Assembly (NCBI GenBank): GCA_965661625.1
Contig: CBFIEM010000012.1
Coordinates: 29,063-93,062, forward strand
Reading direction: 5' to 3'
DNA length: 64,000 bases
Origin: GCA-2705995 sp965661625
Lineage (GTDB): Bacteria; Bacteroidota; Bacteroidia; Flavobacteriales_G; Salibacteraceae
Below are positions 1-7,377 of the stretch, in pieces. Made by a program: the position numbers and the translations under genes. Position 1 is the stretch's first letter, and each line of letters opens with the position of its first letter. The notes under the pieces were generated by a model. That model made no database searches. It was not told where the DNA came from and saw nothing but the letters and a program-made list of their open reading frames with translations.

Positions 1-1
1 A

Positions 2-721
2 GCCACATATACTGATAAGGCTTCTGCTGAGACAAGAATGAACGCCATTGCTGTTCCATGGTGTAATTGGATGATTGAAGTTTATGAAAAGCAACATGGA
101 AGAAAGCCAAGAAAAATCTTGGATGTTGGTTCTGGAGCTGGTCATTTTGTGGAAGCATGTCGAAGAGCAGGCTTAGAGGCAGAAGGAATTGAGTTGAGTG
201 AATCAAGCAGAAAGTTTGCAAAGGATATTTGGGATATCGAGTTGGACGGACGGGACTTTACACAAGTAACTGATGAGTATAGTGATTACGATGTAGTAAC
301 TTTTTGGGGATTGTTAGAACACACGCCTAATCCAGCTCAAATAATGGATGCCGCAGCGAAGGTGTTGAAGGGAAAAAATGGCGGAATGGTAATAGCAAAA
401 CTTCCGCGATGGGACTCATTAAGCACGGCCGCTCAGCGTTTAAATCCAACTACCATTATTCGACACGCTGACCCAATGGGGCACATCATGCTATTTAGTG
501 ATGCGAGCGCAGCAGAACTGTATTACCGCACTGGATTTGCTCCAGTTGCAGCATGGTATTATGGGATGGATGTTTACGAGACCTTGATGCAAACAGGAAA
601 TAGTACAGGTAACTATACCGCACTAACAGGCACAAAAGACATGCAGGTGGAGTTGCAGCAATTTGTCGATGAAGCACAATTTTCAGATGGTTTAACCATC
701 GTTGGAGTTCCTCGTACTTAA
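2..721 (+). CDS. SAM-dependent methyltransferase, 5' end cut by window edge
   Basis: Class I (Rossmann) methyltransferase that would transfer a methyl group from S-adenosylmethionine. Motif I is visible as ILDVGSGAGHF, followed by an acidic residue after strand 2 (EGIELS) and a motif resembling VTFWGLLEHTPNP, as in the Methyltransf_23 type found in O-antigen and capsule loci. The reading frame stays open from base 2 through the first ATG at 38, and the residues before it (ATYTDKASAETR) look like ordinary coding sequence, so the real start is upstream of the window and the ATG at 38 is probably internal. It converges on the GT2 fusion gene with a 4-bp overlap. Its place beside glycosyltransferases and a flippase suggests methylation of a surface sugar or its precursor; the substrate cannot be read from sequence. 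Confidence 0.8.
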   Translation, partial: ATYTDKASAETRMNAIAVPWCNWMIEVYEKQHGRKPRKILDVGSGAGHFVEACRRAGLEAEGIELSESSRKFAKDIWDIELDGRDFTQVTDEYSDYDVVTFWGLLEHTPNPAQIMDAAAKVLKGKNGGMVIAKLPRWDSLSTAAQRLNPTTIIRHADPMGHIMLFSDASAAELYYRTGFAPVAAWYYGMDVYETLMQTGNSTGNYTALTGTKDMQVELQQFVDEAQFSDGLTIVGVPRT

Positions 722-2094
722 GCTTTTGTAATTACATGAGATTCTAGCAGCATGCGGGCAATCGTTAAGTCCATTTCCGACTTAAGTACGGTTCCCTCTA
801 GCTGTTTTATTACAACATGTCCTACTTTACCATGGATGAGTTTTGTAGTGCTTTGAATACCTTCAATGCGGGCTACTGTAATTCCACCGGTGTACTTGTA
901 AAGTGCTTCGCGTTCTAACTTTGTGAACTTCTCTTGATTTAAAATAGGCGCCATGCCTTCCCCTGAATGTTGGAAGAAGGTGTTGGTTTCTGGTCGGACA
1001 GTAATGAGAGAATCCGCTTTAAAGATATCGAGTGTATTAACTGCGTCATCAATTGTTTTTGATTCTACAAACGGATATTCAGCTGCCAGCATCATCACAT
1101 TTTGCAAAGATGCTACTTGGTGTTGTTGAAATTCGAGAACAGCTAAAGCAGTGTCAAATAAGGAGCTGTTAAGCCGTGCTAAAGCTCCACTTCTATGGTG
1201 GAACAACACCTTGCTTTCACCTGCATAATTCGATTCTACGAACGTTTTTATCGCATCATCGGGTGAAGAGATAACGATGGCGTGAATTCGTTCCGCGTTT
1301 AAGGCGGTGTCTATTTTTTTTCCTAAAACGGTGGTGTTGCCTAATTTTTCCAGTGCGATGTTTCCATTTCGAACTGGGATAATGGCGATGGTGTCGGCTG
1401 TAATATCAATGGTATTCGATAAATGCTTTTCTTTAATGCGCTTGCGCGTGTTGAGCAAGCGATCTTCATTTTTCGTAAGATTCTCTCCGTGCTGACGGTA
1501 ATAGAATAGCGGAGTAGGAACATTAGTCACTTTGAATTGAGAAATAAACCTAACCCAAAGATCATAGCCATCTTGGCAACTAAATTCCTCATCATAACCA
1601 TTGATTTTGCGTAGGAACTCTTTTCGAATCATAGTACAGGCACCATGAGCCGGCTGATCGAAAAGGCTCACCTCTCGGTCAAATGCATGTCGTTTTTCTA
1701 CATGAGTAATGTTGTCGTGCTCGTCAACTAAGAAATAGTCCGGAAAAACAAGGCCTAATTCAGGGTCGTTCTCGAGCGCTGAACTTAAAACAAGTAACGC
1801 GTTCGAATCCAAGTAATCATCTGCATCTAAGCGCATGATGAATTTACCATGTGCAGTACGCAGCGCAATATTATTTGTTACATTCAGTCCCTTATTCTGT
1901 TGATATATAACCCGGATGTTGTCTTGAGGCTCATATTCCTCAATGATTGACTTCGAATTATCTGTAGAACCGTCATCGATAATGATGATTTCAAAATCCT
2001 GCATACTTTGATGAAGGACACTTTCTACAGCTTTTTTGAGGTATTTACCGTAGTTGTAATTGGTAATGTATACACTTACAAGTGGAGTTTGCAT
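718..2094 (-). CDS. GT2 glycosyltransferase fused to a cytidylyltransferase-like domain
   Basis: A 458-aa protein with two parts. Residues 1 to about 225 are a GT-A family 2 glycosyltransferase: start VSVYITNYNYGKYL, acidic nucleotide-binding segment IIIDDGSTDNS, and DXD-type metal site RLDADDYLD. Residues about 235-455 resemble the CMP-sialic/pseudaminic acid synthetase (NeuA/PseF) Rossmann fold: an opening strand IAIIPVRNGN, a second strand AIVISSPDDAI, and a late MDLTIAR segment. The NeuA signature (R-x-G-S-K...KN) is only partly kept, so this half may bind a nucleotide sugar without catalysing, or be a degenerate domain. It lies 10 bp downstream of the flippase and is probably co-transcribed with it. 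The GT2 call is firm; the C-terminal call is a fold-level inference. Confidence 0.8.
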   Translation of the reverse strand: MQTPLVSVYITNYNYGKYLKKAVESVLHQSMQDFEIIIIDDGSTDNSKSIIEEYEPQDNIRVIYQQNKGLNVTNNIALRTAHGKFIMRLDADDYLDSNALLVLSSALENDPELGLVFPDYFLVDEHDNITHVEKRHAFDREVSLFDQPAHGACTMIRKEFLRKINGYDEEFSCQDGYDLWVRFISQFKVTNVPTPLFYYRQHGENLTKNEDRLLNTRKRIKEKHLSNTIDITADTIAIIPVRNGNIALEKLGNTTVLGKKIDTALNAERIHAIVISSPDDAIKTFVESNYAGESKVLFHHRSGALARLNSSLFDTALAVLEFQQHQVASLQNVMMLAAEYPFVESKTIDDAVNTLDIFKADSLITVRPETNTFFQHSGEGMAPILNQEKFTKLEREALYKYTGGITVARIEGIQSTTKLIHGKVGHVVIKQLEGTVLKSEMDLTIARMLLESHVITKA

Positions 2095-2104
2095 GTTAAC
2101 TCGG

Positions 2105-3571
2105 TTATCGTCGAAATTTACTTAATTGTTTATCGACTAAATTGTTAAAGTCCATCAGAAGACGCTGTTTATAAACTAAGCCCAAAAATAGTGAGCTGAG
2201 AAGGGCTCCAGCTATAAATCCAATGAATGGATGCTCAATAAGCACGTGCAAAGCTAAGGATATCGCTGAAAAAATAATCCCATAACCTAGAAGCCTGAAA
2301 TACGTTGAATCGGTTAGGGTAATTTTAAAGTGTTTGTGTAGAAATAAACTTCCCAAGATGCTATACACTGCAGTTGCAATGAGCGAAGCTAGCGCAGCGC
2401 CAATAATCCCATATTTCGGAATGAAAACTAAGTTAAGTACCACCATTAAGCAAACGAAAATAAGTGAGAAATAGGTGCTTATACGATACTTAGGACTGAG
2501 CGAAATAATTTGATAGTTATTACCGGTACTCATTTTTAACACATGAGCAAAGCCAGAGATAATTAGAATCCATAGTCCCACAGAAAACTTTTCTGGCAGG
2601 ATAAAGCCTACTAAATTGGTTGACCCGAGTAGTCCAATAAACAGCGTGAATGACAAGATTACTTGTGTCTTTCCTATTTTTCGATGCATGCTGCTTACCT
2701 GTGCCATATCTTCATCATGAAAAGCTTGAGTGATGAAGGCGTTACTAAACTTGTTCAAACTCTTAGAAGGAATGGTCATGATGCTCGCGAAGTAAAACAA
2801 GGTTGTATAGATACCTACAGCATAGCTGTCTATGAAATGGCCTATCATTATGCTGTCAAGAGAAACGACTAAGATACCGCTGAGGTTGCCCGCAAAACCA
2901 TAGAGCGTTAGCGGAATAAGGGCACTCCATTGGCGTTTAACTAAAACACTGGACCTGATCTTTAGACTGAAATTTCCGGTGACCAGCGCGTAAATCGTGA
3001 AAAGGATAAACGGAACAAAGGTTATCCACGCATACCATCCTGCAAACTCATCAAATGTCCACCCAGAAATGTATGCGGCTATAAAAGCAAGGGTTAACAA
3101 GCGTTGAACAACATCGCGAGAAAGTGCAACAAGACTGAACTTCTTGATTACGGTTATAAACGCTGCGAGTAAGGAAGTGAAAACTGTTCCAGCTGCAAAA
3201 GGAATGATTAAATGAAGGTAAGGTGTGAATTCGGTGGTATTCAATCGAGCAATTATTACGCTTTCAATAAGCGGAAAACAGAAGTAAAGTAACAAGCATA
3301 AAGCGGTGCTTATGAATGTTATTAGCAAGTACAACCCGTTGTGTCCGGCTTGATTCTTAAATGCCGGAAATACCCTCATGATTACGAGAGGTAATCCCAA
3401 AGAAAAGAACGCAGCGATAAGCATGCCCCAAGACTGGATCAGTTTTAAAATTCCAATTTGTTCGGGGGTAAGAAAATGAGGGAATAATTGTCCAATGGTT
3501 ATAAACCCAATTACCGCCCCAGCAATTGAGAATAAGGAAGACTTAAATGACTCTTTAAAAATGAGGCTCAT
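2105..3571 (-). CDS. Wzx-type polysaccharide flippase (MOP superfamily)
   Basis: A polytopic inner-membrane protein of about 488 aa with roughly 12-14 hydrophobic segments, beginning FKSSLFSIAGAVIGF, as in the polysaccharide-transport (PST/Wzx) branch of the MATE-like flippases. It would move undecaprenyl-linked oligosaccharide across the inner membrane. I chose the ATG at 3571 (MSLIFKES) because it overlaps the stop of the upstream glycosyltransferase as ATGA, the usual sign of translational coupling; an ATG ten codons earlier (3601) would give a 34-bp overlap. The neighbours on both sides are GT2 glycosyltransferases, which fits O-antigen, capsule or exopolysaccharide assembly. The transported glycan is unknown. 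Confidence 0.85.
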   Translation of the reverse strand: MSLIFKESFKSSLFSIAGAVIGFITIGQLFPHFLTPEQIGILKLIQSWGMLIAAFFSLGLPLVIMRVFPAFKNQAGHNGLYLLITFISTALCLLLYFCFPLIESVIIARLNTTEFTPYLHLIIPFAAGTVFTSLLAAFITVIKKFSLVALSRDVVQRLLTLAFIAAYISGWTFDEFAGWYAWITFVPFILFTIYALVTGNFSLKIRSSVLVKRQWSALIPLTLYGFAGNLSGILVVSLDSIMIGHFIDSYAVGIYTTLFYFASIMTIPSKSLNKFSNAFITQAFHDEDMAQVSSMHRKIGKTQVILSFTLFIGLLGSTNLVGFILPEKFSVGLWILIISGFAHVLKMSTGNNYQIISLSPKYRISTYFSLIFVCLMVVLNLVFIPKYGIIGAALASLIATAVYSILGSLFLHKHFKITLTDSTYFRLLGYGIIFSAISLALHVLIEHPFIGFIAGALLSSLFLGLVYKQRLLMDFNNLVDKQLSKFRR

Positions 3572-4497
3572 GATGTTTGCATCAATCCTTGGAATACCCA
3601 ATAACGAAATTGAAGTAACATTATTCCTTTAGCTGGTTTTCCTGTTACCAAATACTTGAGCATTAAAATAATGCTAGCACCCCACTTAAAGCATTCAGAT
3701 AGAATTTTGCCCAATTGAGCACCACTTCCTTCCTTGCGAATGCGCTTGCGTTCATGTCTACCAACTCCTTGTCCCATGCGTTTGATGTACTCTTTTTGAA
3801 CTCTTTTTTCAGGAATAAAATGATCTACGATTACTTTAGGAGCATAATAAATATTTCGTTCCTTAGCTTGAATGCGGAGAATGAGCTCTTTCTCATCACC
3901 ACCCTCTAAATTATCTCCTCTTCTCCCCAGCGTTGTATCGAAATCCCCATAGGTATCAAAAACAGATTTTCTAAAGGCAATATTTGCCCCAATTGGGAAC
4001 TTGCCTTTTTTAAATTGAACAACCTCGTTTCCCTTGTCTATAGCCGCTACAAGCGTGAGCAGATGTGGAGACATCCAATTAGGCTCTGAACCAGACTCGT
4101 ATAGGGGTACGATTTTACCACCCATGGCAACGGCTTTGGGGTATTTAGTAAAAAAAGATATGAGCTCTGCTACATACGCTTTCCTAACAAAAGCATCATC
4201 ATCAATGAAGCTGATGAGATTGCCTTTTGATTCAGCTATTCCACGATTCCTGGCAAAAGTATGGCCTTGGTTGGTTTCCAAATAATAGCTCAGGTTGAAC
4301 TCTGGATGGTCCGAAATGAATTGGCGGCAAATTTGAGCACTATTATCTGGGCTGTTATTATCGATGAATAAAACTTCAAAATCTTCGAAAGAAGCAGTTT
4401 GGTTCAGCAAGTGCTCCAGCGTTTTTAGAATAAAAACTTCCCTGTTGTAGGTGCAAACTACTACGGAAACTAATGGGTTTTGGTTGTTGCCACTCAT
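3568..4497 (-). CDS. GT2 family glycosyltransferase
   Basis: A family 2 glycosyltransferase of about 309 aa with GT-A fold: VSVVVCTYNRE at the N-terminus, VLFIDNNSPDNS, the NQGHTFARNRGI segment, and the metal-binding ISFIDDDAF. A hydrophobic stretch near the C-terminus (ASIILMLKYLVTG) suggests membrane association. It is the first gene of a minus-strand set GT2, flippase, GT2 fusion. Two starts are possible, ATG at 4518 (MCKHKID) and ATG at 4497 (MSGNNQ). I prefer 4497 because the N-terminus then matches the family, and because an intrinsic terminator ends only 3 bases before 4518. That terminator implies either a promoter very close by or read-through control of the operon. Confidence 0.85.
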   Translation of the reverse strand: MSGNNQNPLVSVVVCTYNREVFILKTLEHLLNQTASFEDFEVLFIDNNSPDNSAQICRQFISDHPEFNLSYYLETNQGHTFARNRGIAESKGNLISFIDDDAFVRKAYVAELISFFTKYPKAVAMGGKIVPLYESGSEPNWMSPHLLTLVAAIDKGNEVVQFKKGKFPIGANIAFRKSVFDTYGDFDTTLGRRGDNLEGGDEKELILRIQAKERNIYYAPKVIVDHFIPEKRVQKEYIKRMGQGVGRHERKRIRKEGSGAQLGKILSECFKWGASIILMLKYLVTGKPAKGIMLLQFRYWVFQGLMQTS

Positions 4498-4520
4498 GTC
4501 TATTTTGTGCTTGCACAAGA

Positions 4521-4550
4521 ATAAAAAAAGCGCTTCAAAGTGAGCGCTTT
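4521..4550 (-). terminator. Intrinsic terminator just upstream of the GT2 operon
   Basis: On the minus strand an 8-bp stem AAAGCGCT/AGCGCTTT (4527-4534 with 4543-4550, 8-base loop) is followed by a run of seven T. It points toward, and ends right in front of, the glycosyltransferase start, with no coding gene upstream on that strand. It therefore ends a small minus-strand RNA or acts as an attenuator in the operon leader. A possible -7 element TAAATTTG lies at 4721-4714, which would give a leader of about 180 nt. Confidence 0.65.
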
Positions 4551-4597
4551 CATGTCATTAAAGACAAATTTTTGGAAGAATTTTTAAGTAGTCTGTG

Positions 4598-4654
4598 GTT
4601 AATAGACTTTTTCTCATAGAATCCTCAGATAAACTCAAGCGTTAATCGGAATAG
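4598..4654 (+). repeat. Imperfect direct repeat, copy 1
   Basis: First copy of an element repeated 188 bp further on. Shared blocks in order are GTTAATAGA, TTTTCTCATAG, a 7-bp hairpin GATAAAC/GTTAATC (4628-4634 with 4641-4647, one A-A mismatch), and CGGAA. The loop carries TCAAGC against AACTCAA in copy 2. After it comes a weak AGGAAT/ATTCCT inverted repeat, perhaps a decayed terminator. Confidence 0.6.
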
Positions 4655-4785
4655 GAATTCTTGATAAATATAGAAAATTATATTCCTTTACCAGCTACGT
4701 TATCAGTTATTTTCAAATTTAATTAAGGAGGTTTCAAAAAAAATATTGTTGCAGACCAAACCTATCTAGCAATTGCACCGTTAGT

Positions 4786-4847
4786 GTTAGTGGAAGTTTT
4801 CTCATAGGTATCGTTAGATTAACAACTCAAGTTAATCGGAAAGGGAC
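4786..4847 (+). repeat. Imperfect direct repeat, copy 2
   Basis: Second copy of the element at 4598-4654. It contains GTTAGTGGA, TTTTCTCATAG, a perfect 7-bp hairpin GATTAAC/GTTAATC (4817-4823 with 4831-4837, loop AACTCAA), then CGGAA running directly into the terminator stem. The hairpin is kept in both copies although the sequence around it differs, which suggests selection on RNA structure. Confidence 0.65.
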
Positions 4848-4866
4848 AGAGGTGTCCCTTTTTTTT
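4841..4866 (+). terminator. Strong plus-strand intrinsic terminator
   Basis: Perfect 8-bp stem AAGGGACA/TGTCCCTT with a GAGG tetraloop, followed by six more T. No coding gene ends upstream on this strand, so it most likely ends a non-coding transcript. It lies 115 bases before the hisC-like start and would insulate that gene. Confidence 0.85.
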
Positions 4867-4980
4867 GTCCTAAACTTTTCTAGTGTCATTTTCGTTTCTT
4901 CTAAAATTGTATCTTGTTATTAGGGTTGTTTGATTTAGAATTGAATTGATTAATAGTGTTCTTGCCGAATATTGTTTTAT

Positions 4981-6072
4981 ATGATTAAGATACCAGATAA
5001 TATCCACGATTTAAATAGTTACAAACCCGGTAAACCGATCGCGCAGATTGTTAGTGATCTCGGTTTAAAAAAGTGGGCTGTGCTTTGGAATAATGAAAAT
5101 AACCTCGGAGTTTCAAAACATGTTCAGCAGCGCGTATCAGATGCAGTGGCAAACTCTCACCTCTATCCGGACCCCACCTGTAAAGAATTGAGGGAGTCTA
5201 TTGCAAGGTTGAATAAGCGTAAAGTCGAGGAGGTTGCAGTTGCAAATGGTTCTGAGGAATTGTTATTCAATTTGAATAAGGCTTTTATGCAAGGTGATGA
5301 CGAGTTGCTAACGGTTCAGGGAACTTTTGTTGCAATTTATATATGGGCGAAAGCGGCCAATGTGCCTGTTGTTAAAGTGCCTTTAGCTAAAGATTATGGA
5401 TTTGATTTAGACCAATTATTCCATGCAATAGATGAGCGAACAAAACTTATTTACTTGTCTAACCCAAACAACCCAACCGGGTCAATGATTCCAGCGGAAG
5501 ATTTACGTGAATTTATAGAGCGAGTACCTAAACATATTTTAGTGGTAGTTGATGAAGCTTATTTTGAATACGCGGCCCATATTCCAAGTTACCCAAATAC
5601 GGCACATTGGAATTATGAGAATTTAATTACCCTAAGAACTTTTTCAAAGGCATATGGGGTAGCGGGTATTCGTTTGGGTTATGGGATTGGTAATTCACGT
5701 CTTATCGAAGCATTGAATAAGGTGCGCATGACTTTTGCTCCTTCCAATGTCGCTCAAGCTGCCGGCGTTGCTGCAATAGAAGATACAAATTACTTAGAGC
5801 GAGCTATCGCAAATAATAAAGCGGGATTGGCTTTGATGGAGGCGGCTCTAAAACAAAAAGGGATGACGTTTATTCCTTCTGCTGCGAATTTTATTACGAT
5901 CGCTTTTGACCACAAAGATCTGGCTTCAGCATTCACTCAATATTGTTATAACCAGGGTGTCTTCATTCGGCAGTTAAGTGCATTTGGAATACCCGAGTGT
6001 GTTCGAGTTTCTATTGGAAGACCAGAGGAGAATGCACTTTTTGTAGAGGTGTTAGAGGGCTTTAAGGCTTAA
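4981..6072 (+). CDS. hisC: Histidinol-phosphate aminotransferase-like PLP enzyme
   Basis: A fold-type I PLP aminotransferase of 363 aa. Visible features: YPDPTCKELR near residues 62-71, NPNNPTG at 161-167, cofactor-binding DEAYFEY from D191, the PLP lysine K223 in TFSKAYGVAGIRLGYG, and a late RVSIGRPEEN segment. These match the HisC subfamily, which transaminates imidazole-acetol phosphate to histidinol phosphate, and sometimes aromatic amino acids. A TTG nine bases upstream could be read as a start, but the ATG at 4981 gives the normal N-terminus. No other histidine gene is nearby, so another role, for instance in amino-sugar or phenylalanine/tyrosine metabolism, remains possible. Its 3' end overlaps convergent nadC by 21 bp. 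Confidence 0.8.
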   Translation: MIKIPDNIHDLNSYKPGKPIAQIVSDLGLKKWAVLWNNENNLGVSKHVQQRVSDAVANSHLYPDPTCKELRESIARLNKRKVEEVAVANGSEELLFNLNKAFMQGDDELLTVQGTFVAIYIWAKAANVPVVKVPLAKDYGFDLDQLFHAIDERTKLIYLSNPNNPTGSMIPAEDLREFIERVPKHILVVVDEAYFEYAAHIPSYPNTAHWNYENLITLRTFSKAYGVAGIRLGYGIGNSRLIEALNKVRMTFAPSNVAQAAGVAAIEDTNYLERAIANNKAGLALMEAALKQKGMTFIPSAANFITIAFDHKDLASAFTQYCYNQGVFIRQLSAFGIPECVRVSIGRPEENALFVEVLEGFKA

Positions 6073-6885
6073 GTCGAGACTTTTTATTTGATGTGTCAGT
6101 GCACCAACACTAATAAAGTCAACACCACAAGCAGCATAGTTTGCTATGGTGTCCAAGGTAATTCCTCCGCTTGACTCTGTTTCTAATGCCCCGTCAATCA
6201 TTTTGACGGCCTCTCTGGTGTCGGCATAATTGAAATTGTCCAACATAATGCGGTCGCAAAGGCCTACACTTAATATCGTACGCACTTCGTCTAAGTCACG
6301 AGCTTCAATTTCAACACGCAATGGGTTTTCAAGTTCCTGTAGGTACTCCCATGTTTTCTTAAGTGCTTGTTGAATGCCTCCTGCAAAATCGATATGATTG
6401 TCTTTAATCATAATCATGTCATACAAACCAATACGGTGATTCTGACCGCCTCCCAATAGAACGGCTTTCTTCTCAAGTCCGCGCAATAATGGAGTTGTTT
6501 TCCGTGTATCTAAAACTTGTGTGGAGGTGCCTTTACATGCATCCACGTACATTTTAGTAGTAGTAGCGATACCGCTCATACGCTGCATGATGTTCAGTGC
6601 AAGGCGCTCAGCAGCCAATAAACTTCTGCTCGAACCGTGCACAGTAAAGGCAATGTCTCCAATGGAAATTTCTTGGCCATCAGTCATCAACGCTTTAAAC
6701 TCAATGTTTGGGTCGAGCTGCCGAAATACTTCTTCAGCTTCTTCCATGCCGGCTAATACACCTGCTTCTTTGACTAGTAATTTAGCAGCTCCTTGAGCAT
6801 CACTTGGTATACAGGATAAACTCGTGTGATCGCCGTTTCCAAGGTCTTCCTTTAGTGCGGCAGCAATAATTTCGGGTGTTGTCAT
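6052..6885 (-). CDS. nadC: Nicotinate-nucleotide pyrophosphorylase (carboxylating)
   Basis: Quinolinate phosphoribosyltransferase, 277 aa, the normal length. It converts quinolinate and PRPP to nicotinate mononucleotide in de novo NAD synthesis. Diagnostic motifs are present: TRKTTPLLRGLEKKAV, GGGQNHR, and MIKDNH, followed by VEIEARDLDE and the late DFISVGALTH. N-terminal residues 1-100 form the usual NadC alpha/beta cap. A TAnnTTTG promoter element precedes it at 6906-6913. It is followed on the same strand by the convergent end of hisC, and preceded by the DUF4783 gene, an arrangement common in Flavobacteriia. No nadA or nadB is in the window. Confidence 0.95.
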   Translation of the reverse strand: MTTPEIIAAALKEDLGNGDHTSLSCIPSDAQGAAKLLVKEAGVLAGMEEAEEVFRQLDPNIEFKALMTDGQEISIGDIAFTVHGSSRSLLAAERLALNIMQRMSGIATTTKMYVDACKGTSTQVLDTRKTTPLLRGLEKKAVLLGGGQNHRIGLYDMIMIKDNHIDFAGGIQQALKKTWEYLQELENPLRVEIEARDLDEVRTILSVGLCDRIMLDNFNYADTREAVKMIDGALETESSGGITLDTIANYAACGVDFISVGALTHQIKSLDLSLKAL

Positions 6886-6905
6886 GATCGAAGTGAATTA
6901 CGTCA

Positions 6906-6913
6906 CAAAGATA
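6906..6913 (-). promoter_or_regulatory. Promoter -7 element of nadC
   Basis: TATCTTTG on the minus strand matches the Bacteroidota -7 consensus TAnnTTTG and ends 21 bases before the nadC start codon. The -33 box is not clear. It lies in the 53-bp gap between the DUF4783 gene and nadC, so nadC probably has its own promoter. Confidence 0.55.
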
Positions 6914-6938
6914 AATACTTCAATCACGAAAGCCTTTA

Positions 6939-7334
6939 TTACTTGGCTTTATCAATGATGATTTGCTGGATGATGAATGAACCAGACGAATGCTTCAAAT
7001 AATATGAAACGCGAAATGTGCCACTTGAAGTTTTGAGCGTTCCTATGGTGTAGGTAAGGCCGCTTCCAGATTTGCCATTGTGAATAACGGCAAATGTTGA
7101 AGGTTTATGTGTTTGGAAAAAACCCGTAAATCGCTCTTTTGCTTTCGTTTTTGATAACAGTTGGTCTTTACCATCAATGCTAACGTCAACGCGTGAAGCG
7201 AAATAGCTAGCAAGCGTATTAGCATCACCTGATTCAATAGCTGAATTTATTTTTTGAGGGTTATAAGTAAACGCCATTAAGGCCACACTCATAAGAAGTA
7301 TTAGCGGAAAAGAATATGTTTGAAGTAGTCTCAT
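6939..7334 (-). CDS. DUF4783 family exported protein
   Basis: A small protein of 131 aa with an N-terminal hydrophobic signal-like segment (SFPLILLMSVALMAF) followed by a single compact domain. The features GDANTLASYFASRVDVSI, DQLLSKTKAKERF and FRVSYYLKH match DUF4783, a Bacteroidota-only family with an NTF2-like look that is regularly found beside nadC and rlmH, as here. Function unknown; a periplasmic or lipid-anchored binding role is conceivable. I chose the ATG at 7334; an ATG seven codons upstream (7355) gives an atypical pre-signal extension and sits on a promoter-like TAAAATTTG. Confidence 0.75.
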   Translation of the reverse strand: MRLLQTYSFPLILLMSVALMAFTYNPQKINSAIESGDANTLASYFASRVDVSIDGKDQLLSKTKAKERFTGFFQTHKPSTFAVIHNGKSGSGLTYTIGTLKTSSGTFRVSYYLKHSSGSFIIQQIIIDKAK

Positions 7335-7377
7335 TTGATGAACTAAGGTAATCATTCAAATTTTAAGGTGGTAATTC

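Larger units (their letters stand above)
4690..4866 (+). ncRNA. Candidate small RNA ending at a strong terminator
   Basis: No credible protein-coding frame lies in 4551-4980, yet a strong plus-strand terminator ends at 4866. Upstream of it are an AGGTTT/AAACCT inverted repeat (4729-4734 with 4758-4763) and repeat copy 2 with its hairpin. This layout suggests a structured non-coding RNA. The 5' end is a guess: I find no clear TAnnTTTG on the plus strand. I cannot match it to a known family; a Bacteroidota 6S-like or other lineage-specific RNA are possibilities I can neither support nor exclude from sequence alone. Confidence 0.4.

Noticed and set aside
3715..4285. Plus-strand frames of 64 and 83 codons opposite the first GT2 gene.
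   Set aside because: Shadows of a clear glycosyltransferase gene.
4590..4808. Two short minus-strand frames in the repeat region, both starting MRK (19 and 23 codons), considered as leader peptides.
   Set aside because: The translations differ after the third residue, changes do not respect codon positions, and no promoter or coupling supports them; RNA structure explains the repeat better.
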